In this document: positions 9,297 through 16,906 of the stretch, piece after piece
Layout: every line of letters begins with the position of its first letter
How positions within the stretch are numbered: the stretch's first letter is position 1
NCBI GenBank assembly: GCA_963803065.1
Contig: CAWDKW010000004.1
Coordinates: 558,001-622,000 of the forward strand
Reading direction: 5' to 3'
DNA length: 64,000 nucleotides
Source: DASXMT01 sp963803065
GTDB taxonomy: Bacteria > Actinomycetota > Acidimicrobiia > Acidimicrobiales > RAAP-2
Program-made: the position numbers and the translations under genes
The notes under the pieces: model-generated
What the model was told of the DNA's origin: nothing
Seen by the model: only the letters and a program-made list of their open reading frames with translations
Database searches by the model: none

Positions 9297-9758
9297 TTGG
9301 ACATCGGATTCGATCACGTCACAATCTGCGTCCTCGATCTCGAGGATGCCAAGCGCTTCTTTGAACTGCTGGGCTTCGAGGAAGAAAAAGCCGTGGTGGT
9401 GTCTGGACCCGTCATGTCGGGTTACATGGGGATCGCCGATTGGGAGGCGGACCATCTCACCCTTGTGCATCGGCAGGCATCCTCACATCAGGAGGTGCAG
9501 CTCCTCCGCTTTCATCGTCCGGCACCCGAGGTCGACTCGGAGACAGGAAACCTGGCCCGGACGGGTTTCAGTCACGTGTGCTTCCGGGTGGACGATCTGG
9601 ATGCGACACTGGCGAGACTGCGTGCGGGTGGGTTCACGGCGCGTAATGAGCCTATGGACTTCCATGACCGCCGTCTGGTTTTCGTAAACGGCCCGAGCGG
9701 GGTCGTCATCGAGCTCGCGCAGTGGGACCGAGCGGCCCTCGAAGCGGAGAGAGGGTAG
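9297..9758 (+). CDS. VOC (glyoxalase/dioxygenase fold) family protein
   Basis: A 153-aa vicinal-oxygen-chelate protein with paired beta-alpha-beta-beta-beta modules: FDHVTICVLDLEDAKRFFE opens the first and GFSHVCFRVDDLDATLARL the second. It ends GPSGVVIELAQW, where the Glu is a usual metal ligand. The start is TTG 9297 with GAGGGATAGGG upstream. The reaction cannot be read from sequence. It stands alone after a 190-base spacer in which I see nothing. Confidence 0.82.
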   Translation: MDIGFDHVTICVLDLEDAKRFFELLGFEEEKAVVVSGPVMSGYMGIADWEADHLTLVHRQASSHQEVQLLRFHRPAPEVDSETGNLARTGFSHVCFRVDDLDATLARLRAGGFTARNEPMDFHDRRLVFVNGPSGVVIELAQWDRAALEAERG

Positions 9759-9842
9759 ATCAGCTGTCTCGCATCGTCGAATAGATCGGACCCGGCACTG
9801 CGGGGGAGACTGGGACCCCTTGTTGGGCGACAATGGGGGGAT

Positions 9843-10304
9843 ATGGGAGAGATCCGGTTCAGAGCGGAACTGCAGCCCCGTGGCCCGGCAGCTGCCGTCG
9901 TGCTCAACGATGTCCAGGTTGCGGTGGTCGGTGAGGGGGCCAAGCGATTTCCTATCGTGGCCACCATCAATGGCTATACGTGGCGAACGAGCGTGTCCCG
10001 AATGAGGGGTGAGTTCCTGCTCGGCTTGAGCCGAGAGGTGCGCGAGGGTGCGGGCGTCGAGGCCGGTGACGATATCGACGTGCGCATAGAGCTCGATGTT
10101 GCGCCTCGCGAGGTCGAGGTGCCCGAGGCGCTCGCTACAGCCCTGGCATCCGACCCCCAAGCTGCGACGTCCTTCGAGAGCATGTCCTTCACCCACCGCA
10201 AGGAGTACGTCCGCTGGATCAGTGACGCGAAGCGGGAGGAAACCAAACAGCACCGCGTCCAACAGGCACTCGACATGATCCGGGCAGGAAAGACCCGCTC
10301 CTGA
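9843..10304 (+). CDS. DUF1905 / YdeI-OmpD-associated family protein
   Basis: A 153-aa protein with two recognisable halves: an N-terminal DUF1905-like beta barrel (IRFRAELQP, AKRFPIVATINGYTWRTSVS, GDDIDVRIELD) and a C-terminal YdeI-type helical segment (PEALATAL, FTHRKEYVRWISDAKREET). Biochemical role unknown. GACAAT ends 7 bases before the ATG with no ribosome-binding site, another leaderless candidate. Confidence 0.8.
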   Translation: MGEIRFRAELQPRGPAAAVVLNDVQVAVVGEGAKRFPIVATINGYTWRTSVSRMRGEFLLGLSREVREGAGVEAGDDIDVRIELDVAPREVEVPEALATALASDPQAATSFESMSFTHRKEYVRWISDAKREETKQHRVQQALDMIRAGKTRS

Positions 10305-10447
10305 CGGCTGCAATCAACGGTTCACGATCACCGAGCCATCGGCGGCTGGCACAAGCCGGACCGTCGACGGGCTCAACGACGGCCGGTCTTGCCGCCATCC
10401 TCCTTCTCTGAAGCCAAGCCTGACGCTGGGCACCTTGTGAGGGGCGG

Positions 10448-11017
10448 TCAGGTGACCGCAACGGTTACACCGGTGGCAGCTGCGCCGAAGCGCTCGGTCG
10501 CTGCGTTGGCGGCAGGGCAGAGTCCTCGCTCACGACCGCATGCGGAGACGCTGCACAGGCGACACGTCCATGCCCCCCCGTCCTTGGTGGCAACCACATT
10601 GGCGAGAACCCGGCCGAGCAACTCGACCAGTGTCTCCACCTCGACTGTCGAGAGGCCTTCGGTCAGCGTATCGATCGCGCTGAGGCGTTCTGCGGTGATT
10701 TCGTCGGCGAGCTGGGCACCCCGTTCTGTGAGCGAGACACGGCGACTCCGTCCATCACTGCCGGGCGCTCGCGTTGCCAGCCCATACCGGCAAAGGCGGT
10801 CGACCAGTCGCACTGTTCCGGAGTGGGTCAGGCCCAACACGTTGCGCAGCTGATCGAGGGTGGCGTCATGGAGGAAGTGACGCAGGGCCGACAGCGCCGC
10901 TGCCGCCGACGCCGACGGGGCATCCTGCGACGTCGCCGCGGCGCTCGCCCGGTCGGCGATCGCCAGGGAGGCTGCCCCGACGACCGTGGCGTGCCGGAGA
11001 CGCTCCGACTTCTTCAC
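10448..11017 (-). CDS. MarR-family regulator with C-terminal four-cysteine motif
   Basis: The winged-helix core is clear (DQLRNVLGLTHSGTVRLVDRL, then GSDGRSRRVSLTERG wing). After the dimerisation helix the protein adds a tail with Cys152, Cys155, Cys160 and Cys167 (C-x2-C-x4-C-x6-C), which could bind zinc or an Fe-S cluster; this is inference. It starts at GTG 11017, overlapping the DUF3224 stop as GTGA, so the two genes are translationally coupled and share the promoter at 11422-11450. It probably autoregulates. Confidence 0.85.
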   Translation of the reverse strand: MKKSERLRHATVVGAASLAIADRASAAATSQDAPSASAAAALSALRHFLHDATLDQLRNVLGLTHSGTVRLVDRLCRYGLATRAPGSDGRSRRVSLTERGAQLADEITAERLSAIDTLTEGLSTVEVETLVELLGRVLANVVATKDGGAWTCRLCSVSACGRERGLCPAANAATERFGAAATGVTVAVT

Positions 11018-11415
11018 GCCAGGTCGTAGTCGAGACGGAGTGGCATGTACGGGTAGTCCTGATGCGTTGACTCACTGACGGCGGAACCCCTGATGCCACC
11101 AAGGCCATCTGATCCGGACCCCTCGACGATTGCCAGCTCCTGTCGAGCCGTCGTGCCGTCGTAGTGACCCGTCCCCGAGAGCACGAAGGACCCAGAACGA
11201 CCGCCCAGTGTCGCTTCGGCCCGCAGCAACACGACGAAGGTGCTCGTTCCGTCGGCGCGGTAGAACAGCAGCGACTGAGACCGCGCCGTCCCGACGTCAC
11301 CCACGCCGGTCAAGGTCACCTCGGCCCGGCTGATCTTGGTGCCGTCGGCGAACTCACTCGTCGGCCGCTCGTCCCACGATTCGATCTTGAGCTTCGTTTC
11401 AACGGTCTGTTCCAT
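11014..11415 (-). CDS. DUF3224 domain protein
   Basis: A 133-aa beta-rich protein of the DUF3224 (avidin/AOC-like barrel) family: SEFADGTKISRAEVTLTGVG, ARSQSLLFYRADGTSTFVVL, SFVLSGTGHYDG and ELAIVEGSGSDGLGGIRG, ending near YPYMPLRLDYDL. Function unknown. I chose ATG 11415 because a sigma70-like promoter ends 6 bases upstream; an open frame extends further but would start inside or before the promoter. First gene of a two-gene unit with the cysteine-tailed MarR regulator. Confidence 0.8.
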   Translation of the reverse strand: MEQTVETKLKIESWDERPTSEFADGTKISRAEVTLTGVGDVGTARSQSLLFYRADGTSTFVVLLRAEATLGGRSGSFVLSGTGHYDGTTARQELAIVEGSGSDGLGGIRGSAVSESTHQDYPYMPLRLDYDLA

Positions 11416-11421
11416 CCTCTC

Positions 11422-11450
11422 AATATATGAGTGACGCACACATATTTCAA
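11422..11450 (-). promoter_or_regulatory. Promoter with overlapping MarR-type palindrome
   Basis: Reading the minus strand: TTGAAA (11450-11445), 17 bases, TATATT (11427-11422), then 6 bases to the ATG, so the transcript is probably leaderless. The spacer region is an inverted repeat with arms ATATATGAGTG (11423-11433) and CACACATATTT (11437-11447) around 3 bases; 9 of 11 positions pair. It drives DUF3224-marR and is the expected autoregulatory operator. Confidence 0.75.
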
Positions 11451-11488
11451 GGTTTGCGCTCCGGGACCGATGACCTACCAGAAGAACA

Positions 11489-12061
11489 TCATCGGTTGGT
11501 GTCCGCGGTGATGTGCTCGAACAAACCCGCATGGATACGGGTGCGCACCCCGTTGGCCCACGGCTCATCCAGCTCGTCGACATCGAGGGCGGCCACGTTG
11601 TTGAGCAGCATGCCGAAGGCGAGGAAGGACTTCACCGTCACCGGGTCCAGACCTGCCGTATCGGCAACCGTGTCCCACATGTGCGCGAGTCGCGCCCGCA
11701 CAAGGTCACGGACCTCGGTATCACCGCAGGCGGCAAAGCCTTGTAGCTGCAACAAGAGCGTCGTGCGGTCCGACAGCAACTCGTAGTACTGCGCCCCCAT
11801 CAGTGCCAGCGCGCTCAGGCCTCGGGCGCCCGTGGCGGCCTGTGACATGCCGTCACTGAAACGATCGAAGGCGGCCCCGACGAGCTCCACGAACAGTGCT
11901 TTCTTGGTCCCGAACATCCGGAACACGTAGGCCTGCGTGATGCCCGCCTCGCGCGCGATCGCCTCGATCGACGCACCGTGAAGTCCATGATTCGCGAACT
12001 CACCCGCGGCGATCCCCAACATCTGGGATCGCCGTTCGGATCCGCTCATACGCCCAGCCAT
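11489..12061 (-). CDS. TetR-family transcriptional regulator
   Basis: N-terminal TetR helix-turn-helix: RRSQMLGIAAGEFANHGLH, ASIEAIAREAGITQAYVFRMFGTKKALF. The rest is a helical ligand/dimer domain. Length 190 aa. Divergent from the methyltransferase at 12107 with a 21-base palindrome between them. TAATCT ends 7 bases before the ATG, so it is probably leaderless. Likely represses itself and the methyltransferase; ligand unknown. Confidence 0.9.
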   Translation of the reverse strand: MAGRMSGSERRSQMLGIAAGEFANHGLHGASIEAIAREAGITQAYVFRMFGTKKALFVELVGAAFDRFSDGMSQAATGARGLSALALMGAQYYELLSDRTTLLLQLQGFAACGDTEVRDLVRARLAHMWDTVADTAGLDPVTVKSFLAFGMLLNNVAALDVDELDEPWANGVRTRIHAGLFEHITADTNR

Positions 12062-12071
12062 GGGGATCAGA

Positions 12072-12092
12072 TTACTAGTTACTAACTACTAA
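12072..12092. promoter_or_regulatory. TetR-type operator palindrome
   Basis: Arms TTACTAGTTA and TAACTACTAA flank a central C. The 21-base sequence is its own reverse complement except for one arm pair. It lies between the divergent TetR and methyltransferase starts and overlaps the -10 candidates of both (TAATCT on minus, and upstream of GATACC at 12095-12100 on plus). Confidence 0.75.
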
Positions 12093-12106
12093 CTGATACC
12101 CTTGGT

Positions 12107-12904
12107 GTGGTGGACGATGACACCTGGGCCAGCTTGGCTGACAAATTTGCCGATGACGCCTATGCCTCGGTGAAGGGGTACGTACGCACCTATGTGATCC
12201 ACCAGCATCTGCTCGACCACCTGCCGCCGCCTCCCGTGCCCGTGCTCGACGTCGGCGGCGGCGCCGGCCATCAGTCGTTTCCGCTGGCCCAAGTCGGCTA
12301 CGAGGTGACGTTGCTTGACTCGTCGGCGGCGATGCTGGACAAAGCTCGACAGCGACTCCGGCGGCTGCCTGCTGAGGCCCAGCGACGGGTGACGCTCTTG
12401 CAGGCCGACGGTTTGAACGCCGACGAGGCCGTGCATGGCCGACGCTTTGCTGCCGTGTTGTGTCACGGCGTGCTCGGGTACCTCGAACAGCCGGAGCCGT
12501 TTGTCGACCAGCTGTGCCGGTGCGCCGCTGCCGGTGGCGTCGTCTCGATCATGACGGGCAACGCCAAGGCGACCGCGGTGCAACCGGCGTTGGAACGGCG
12601 GTGGGACGATGCTCTGGCCGCGTTTGACGCCAGGAGCGGGATCGGCGTGCTGGGAGTGCAGGGGCGAGCCGACACGGTGGAGGAAGTCAGCCAGCTCATG
12701 CGCAACGGGGGCGTCGAGCCAGCGCGCTGGTACGGGGTATGGCTGTTTGTCGACTGGCTCGAGTTCAGTGGAGCCGAGTTGGACCCCAGCGATGCCGAGG
12801 AGGTGGCGGCGACGGCCGCGGTCGAACTCGAAGCCAGCCGACGAGACCCCTACCGCCAACTCAGTCGCGTCTTTCATCTCGTGGGGCGCAAAGAGCTGAG
12901 CTGA
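12107..12904 (+). CDS. Class I SAM-dependent methyltransferase
   Basis: SAM motif I is VPVLDVGGGAGHQSFPLAQ, followed by YEVTLLDSSAAMLDKAR (motif II), VTLLQADGLNADE and FAAVLCHGVLGYLEQPE (motif IV). Length 265 aa. The layout resembles CmoM/SmtA-type enzymes, but the substrate is not assignable. Two consecutive GTG codons can start it; GATACC lies 6 bases before the first, with no ribosome-binding site. Presumably controlled by the divergent TetR protein. Confidence 0.83.
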   Translation: MVDDDTWASLADKFADDAYASVKGYVRTYVIHQHLLDHLPPPPVPVLDVGGGAGHQSFPLAQVGYEVTLLDSSAAMLDKARQRLRRLPAEAQRRVTLLQADGLNADEAVHGRRFAAVLCHGVLGYLEQPEPFVDQLCRCAAAGGVVSIMTGNAKATAVQPALERRWDDALAAFDARSGIGVLGVQGRADTVEEVSQLMRNGGVEPARWYGVWLFVDWLEFSGAELDPSDAEEVAATAAVELEASRRDPYRQLSRVFHLVGRKELS

Positions 12905-12954
12905 CCCTGGAAGGGGCCAGCGATTTCCAAGCGATCACGTTGCTTGCCGACGAC

Positions 12955-14586
12955 TTACGTCGACATGGCTGCCGGATCCTCCTTCCGTCCAGCCCTTGGT
13001 CGGTCATGGGGAAGCTTCCTTGTGAACGCGAGCGAAACGAGAGCGAGGAGGGCGGCAGTCAGCAAGCCCGCCTTCAGTGAGCGAAGCTGGGCCGACTCGT
13101 AGTTGTCAACCAATGCGGTTGTGGTTGCATCGTTGAGCCCCGACTTCTTGGCCGCAGCCTCGACTTGGGTAGACGAAACGAAGTTGGTATTGGAACCGGC
13201 TGCCACTCCCACCTGTGCCGACACGTCGGCGCTGATGCGGGAATCGTGCTCGATGTTGGAGATGAAGGTGCTGGTCAGGCCCATCAGGACAATGGCCCCG
13301 ATCAGGGCCACACCGAGCGATGAGCCGAGTTGTTGCCCCGTGTACTGAAGTCCGCCGGCCTCGCTCCGTCCCGACTCGTCGACCGATGACTGGACGACGT
13401 TACCCAGTTGAGAAACCATCAGGCCCATCCCGATGCCGAGCACGCCCATGCCGATGGCGAACCCGGCGTCGGACAGGGTTGGCTTGATCGTTGAAAGCAG
13501 GATGAGAGTACCGGCGATCGTCATGAGCAGCCCGCTCCGGACGATGGCCCGCACTGGGAACCGATTCGACAGCCTTGATCCCATCGCGGCCGTCACGAAC
13601 ATGGTGATCGAGACGGGCAACATCTTGATCCCGGTTTCAAGAGCGTTGAGTCCGAGCACGAGCTGGAGGTAGAGCGGGATGACAAAGAAGACGCCCATGA
13701 GAATCAGGTTCTGGCTGAACAGCCCGATCAATCCCGATCTGACTGGAGGAATGCGCGCAATTGACAGATGGACGAGTGGGTCGAGGTCCGCCTTTTCCCG
13801 GTGACGCTGCCAGGTCACGAATCCCCAAAGCAGAACGCCGCCCGCGGCGATGACGAAGATTGTGAGTGAGAAGCCGAAAATGGTGATCGGTGAGTTCTTC
13901 GGCTTGAGCCACCCCCAGGTACTGGACTGGAGGACACCGAACACGAAGACTCCGAGACCTGTCGCCGAGAGGACCGAGCCGACGAAGTCGAACTTTGGGG
14001 TGGGATCGGGACGTGCAGCGTCTCCCACCTTGGGCGTCATCACCAAGATGAAGGCCACGATGATCACCTCACCGACAAAGACGATCCGCCAAGTGACTTC
14101 CGTCGTTGCCCATCCGCCAAGAATGGGGCCGACGGCGATTCCTGCACCGGCCACCCCCCCGATGATCGCGTAGGCGACCTTGCGCCGGGAGCCCTCAAAG
14201 TTTCCAGCAATCAAAGCGGCGAGCGCGGGGAGGACGAGGGCTGCTCCGATGCCTTCGAGCACCGACCAACCGAGAGCCAGCATTTCCACCGACTGTGAAG
14301 CTGCGGTGAGCGCCGAGCCGCAGGCATAGATGATCAAGCCAATGACGAACGCCCGGCGGCGGCCGATCATGTCACCGATCTTGGCACCGGTGAGGATGAG
14401 CATGGCCATCACCAAGCAGTAGAGGGTGATGACGGCCTGAATCGTGGTGACCGTGGTGTGGAAATCCTGGACCAGCGCACTGATGGAGACGTTCATCACC
14501 GACTGATCGAGCACCATGAGGAACTGAGCCGTAGCCAGGGCGACAAGTGCCAGCCCGCCCTTGCTCGATGTCGCTTGGTCGTTCAT
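12955..14586 (-). CDS. MFS drug:H+ antiporter-2 (EmrB/QacA-type) transporter
   Basis: Integral membrane exporter of 543 aa; the DHA2 family has 14 transmembrane helices and the hydrophobic pattern fits. Seen: LMVLDQSVMNVSISALVQDFH (motif D1), GAKIGDMIGRRRAFVIG (motif A), VLEGIGAALVLPALAALI (motif B/C region) and GLQYTGQQLGSSLGVALIG. ATG 14586 has AGGAG 4 bases upstream and was preferred over a longer frame. Substrates, probably toxic organics, are inferred from the family only. Confidence 0.88.
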   Translation of the reverse strand: MNDQATSSKGGLALVALATAQFLMVLDQSVMNVSISALVQDFHTTVTTIQAVITLYCLVMAMLILTGAKIGDMIGRRRAFVIGLIIYACGSALTAASQSVEMLALGWSVLEGIGAALVLPALAALIAGNFEGSRRKVAYAIIGGVAGAGIAVGPILGGWATTEVTWRIVFVGEVIIVAFILVMTPKVGDAARPDPTPKFDFVGSVLSATGLGVFVFGVLQSSTWGWLKPKNSPITIFGFSLTIFVIAAGGVLLWGFVTWQRHREKADLDPLVHLSIARIPPVRSGLIGLFSQNLILMGVFFVIPLYLQLVLGLNALETGIKMLPVSITMFVTAAMGSRLSNRFPVRAIVRSGLLMTIAGTLILLSTIKPTLSDAGFAIGMGVLGIGMGLMVSQLGNVVQSSVDESGRSEAGGLQYTGQQLGSSLGVALIGAIVLMGLTSTFISNIEHDSRISADVSAQVGVAAGSNTNFVSSTQVEAAAKKSGLNDATTTALVDNYESAQLRSLKAGLLTAALLALVSLAFTRKLPHDRPRAGRKEDPAAMST

Positions 14587-15062
14587 TTTTCTCCTGACCT
14601 GCAGGGTGGTTCCCAGGGGGAATGGCCCCCAACGGGTCAAGTAGGTCTATCTCACTTCAGAGCCCGTCGACGCCCTCCGGCCGCCCGACGGGAGCGCCTC
14701 CGAGAAGGATCCGGCGAACCTTCGTGGCCGTGACCTCCAAGGAGCGCGACAAGCTTCGAACGCGCAGGGGCAAGCGAGCCAGGGGCAAGCGATGAGCCAA
14801 CGCTACGGCCCTAGGGTCGGAGTTCGACTGGTACCCCATGCGGACCGAGACTTGCGAGTCAGGACGAAGTCCCGGGGTGCGAGCCGAGGCGTCCTTATCC
14901 GTAAAGCCGTGGACGCCATGCTCTGCACCACGAAGACGCGGTGACCATCTCGCTCACAGAACGACGAGCTCTGGCGAACGAGTCCTATGCAAAGCATCGA
15001 CAAGCCGCAAGTGCAGGCTGGCGCCCTTCCCTTTCGGCGACAGCCTGACCTGCAGCTTCGAG
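14587..15062. other. Gene-free region between MFS gene and tRNA-Ala
   Basis: No convincing gene. Next to the MFS start is a small GC hairpin (GGGGG/CCCCC arms around 14616-14630) within its probable mRNA leader. At about 14765-14797 a CAGGGGCAAGCGA-type unit is repeated twice. The open frame running into 15098 is a translation of the tRNA and is not a gene. Confidence 0.5.
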
Positions 15063-15136
15063 TGGAGGCGAAGGGACTCGAACCCTCGAACCTCCTGACT
15101 GCCAGTCAGGCGCTCTACCAGCTGAGCTACGCCCCC
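15063..15136 (-). tRNA. tRNA-Ala (GGC anticodon)
   Basis: On the minus strand the acceptor GGGGGCG pairs with CGCCTCC, giving the G3:U70 pair that identifies alanine tRNAs. D arm GCTCAGCTGGTAGAGC, anticodon stem CCTGA/TCAGG with loop CTGGCAG (anticodon GGC) and T arm with TTCGAGT are all intact, with discriminator A. CCA is not encoded. No integrase or repeat of its 3' end was seen nearby. Confidence 0.95.
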
Positions 15137-15527
15137 GAGGCTCTATTTTTCCTGGTCAGAGCCCGGTCCTGTCGCTGCACTCTTGGAGTACATCTGGCCG
15201 ATGCAACCAAGATGCAAATCCAAAGGCTAAGGGGCGCTGCCAAGAATGGCGTCCGCAACCCTATCAGCAGCGGCTCGGTCCACTTTCCCGGCTGACGTGG
15301 CTGTGATGTCCCCTGCGATGGCCACGGCGCTGTGCCCCCGCTGCTACGGCATCACCAGATGACCCACTCCAGTGGTGAGCCCTGCTTGTACCCGATCGCG
15401 GTGGACGCGAAGAGTGAACCTTTGTATCCTGCGAGTGGGCGACCGGCACTGATGGGGCGCATCATCGACTCTCCCCGAAGCGGCGGCGGGACCCATGTGC
15501 GATACGACAAATAGGGGAGGATCGTCC
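15137..15527. other. Gene-free region upstream of beta-helix protein
   Basis: No supported gene. TTTGTATCCTG near 15420-15430 could be a -10 region for the downstream secreted protein. A ribosome-binding site GGGGAGG lies at 15514-15520. Nothing else recognised. Confidence 0.4.
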
Positions 15528-16649
15528 ATGCTGAGACGACGGAGTCCGGGCAACCGGACCGGGCAGGCTCGTCACGGGGCCGCCCTCGGGCGACGGTTGG
15601 CCGTCGTCGGTGCGGTGGCCGGTCTCTCCTGTGGCGCGATGGCGGCCACCGTGGCCTTCTCCGCCCCGGCTGGCGCCACCACCACCACCTATGTCGCCTG
15701 CGGGGACGTCTACGGTCCCGCAGGCCTGGTTGCCGCCATCAACGCCGCCAACGCCGGTGGCGGCGGGACCATCAATCTGGCCGGGGGTTGCACCTACACC
15801 CTCACGACCCAAAACAATTATCCCAACGGGCTGCCCGTTGTCACCAGCACCATCACCATCAACGGCAGCGGCTCCAGCATCGCCCGGAGCCAGGCCCCGG
15901 GCACGGCCAGCTTCCGCATCTTCGAGGTGGACGCTCCAGGCAACCTCACCCTCAACCTCCTGACCGTCACGGGGGGCAATCCGGGCGGCGGATTCGGCGG
16001 GGGCATCTACGTCAACGCCTTCACCAACACCGCCGGGCTCACCTTGAACAACAGCCAGGTCGTCAACAACACCGCAGATAACGGCGGGGGCGTCTTCAAC
16101 GCCAACTTCGGCACGTTACGGGTGAGCGTCAGCCATCTGAACAACAACATGGCCCGCGTCGGCGGGGGCCTGAGCAATCAAGGCTCAGCCACGCTGTCCT
16201 CGAGCCAGGTAAACAACAACACGCTCAGCGGGACGGGCGGCGGATTAGCCGGTGGAGGGATTTGCAACTGTGGCTCTGGAGCATCCCTCACCGCCACTGC
16301 CACCCAGGTCAACGGCAATACCGCCGCTCGAAGCCAACCGAGTACATTTTCGACCTCGGGCGGTGGAATAAGAAACGTCGGCACGCTCAATCTCCTCGCC
16401 AGTCAGGTGAGCAACAACACGGTCAGCGACCCCAATGGGTCCGCCCAGGGTGGGGGAATCTTCAATACCAGCGGCATCTCGACGCTGCGCGCCACCACCG
16501 TCACCGGCAATGTCGCTACCGGGAGCACACCGGACGGCGGGGGCATCTTCAACAGCTCAGGCTCGGTACTCCTGATCCCCGGCTTGGCGTTGGGCAATAG
16601 CCCCAACAACTGCGCCCCACCCAACAGCGTCCTCGGCTGCATCGGCTGA
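15528..16649 (+). CDS. Secreted right-handed beta-helix repeat protein
   Basis: A 373-aa exported protein. ATG 15528 has GGGAGG 7 bases upstream. A twin-Arg-containing basic N-terminus (LGRRLAVVG) leads into a hydrophobic segment and an AGATTTT cleavage region. The body is built of beta-helix rungs: GGGIYVNAFTNTAGLTLNNS, NNTADNGGGVFNANFG, VGGGLSNQGSATLSSSQVNN, GGGIFNTSGISTLRAT, with repeating Asn-Asn and Gly-Gly-Gly turns, as in polymorphic outer-membrane-like proteins. A cell-surface or extracellular role is likely. The C-terminus has a Cys pair and no LPXTG anchor. Confidence 0.8.
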   Translation: MLRRRSPGNRTGQARHGAALGRRLAVVGAVAGLSCGAMAATVAFSAPAGATTTTYVACGDVYGPAGLVAAINAANAGGGGTINLAGGCTYTLTTQNNYPNGLPVVTSTITINGSGSSIARSQAPGTASFRIFEVDAPGNLTLNLLTVTGGNPGGGFGGGIYVNAFTNTAGLTLNNSQVVNNTADNGGGVFNANFGTLRVSVSHLNNNMARVGGGLSNQGSATLSSSQVNNNTLSGTGGGLAGGGICNCGSGASLTATATQVNGNTAARSQPSTFSTSGGGIRNVGTLNLLASQVSNNTVSDPNGSAQGGGIFNTSGISTLRATTVTGNVATGSTPDGGGIFNSSGSVLLIPGLALGNSPNNCAPPNSVLGCIG

Positions 16650-16761
16650 GGGCGCCTTCAACGGTGGCCAGGTGAGGGGGCGGCTCCTCGGGGCCCTCAG
16701 GGCGTCTCTCACCCGTATCGGCCGGTAAATCGTTCTGCCGACACAGACTCATCGGGCCGGC

Positions 16762-16811
16762 AGCTCGACGCCTACCGGGCAGCTCGACGCCCGGCACGCC
16801 AGCTCGACGCC
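16762..16811. repeat. Three copies of AGCTCGACGCC
   Basis: The 11-mer AGCTCGACGCC occurs at 16762-16772, 16781-16791 and 16801-16811 in the spacer between the beta-helix gene and leuS, about 19-20 bases apart. One of many short repeats placed between genes in this window. Confidence 0.7.
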
Positions 16812-16906
16812 GGCAGCCCTCCCGAGAGGCCGACGGTCCCGACTCGAACGAGGGCCCTTGTGCCGGCCAGCCGGGAACAGCGCCGCTCACCGGTACCATC
16901 TGCACC

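Noticed and set aside
14838..15098. Open frame ending WRRRDSNPRTS
   Set aside because: This is the well-known translation of the antisense strand of a tRNA; the tRNA-Ala at 15063-15136 explains it.
15000..15540. tRNA-Ala as an integration site of a genomic island
   Set aside because: No integrase and no second copy of the tRNA 3' end were seen in the window.
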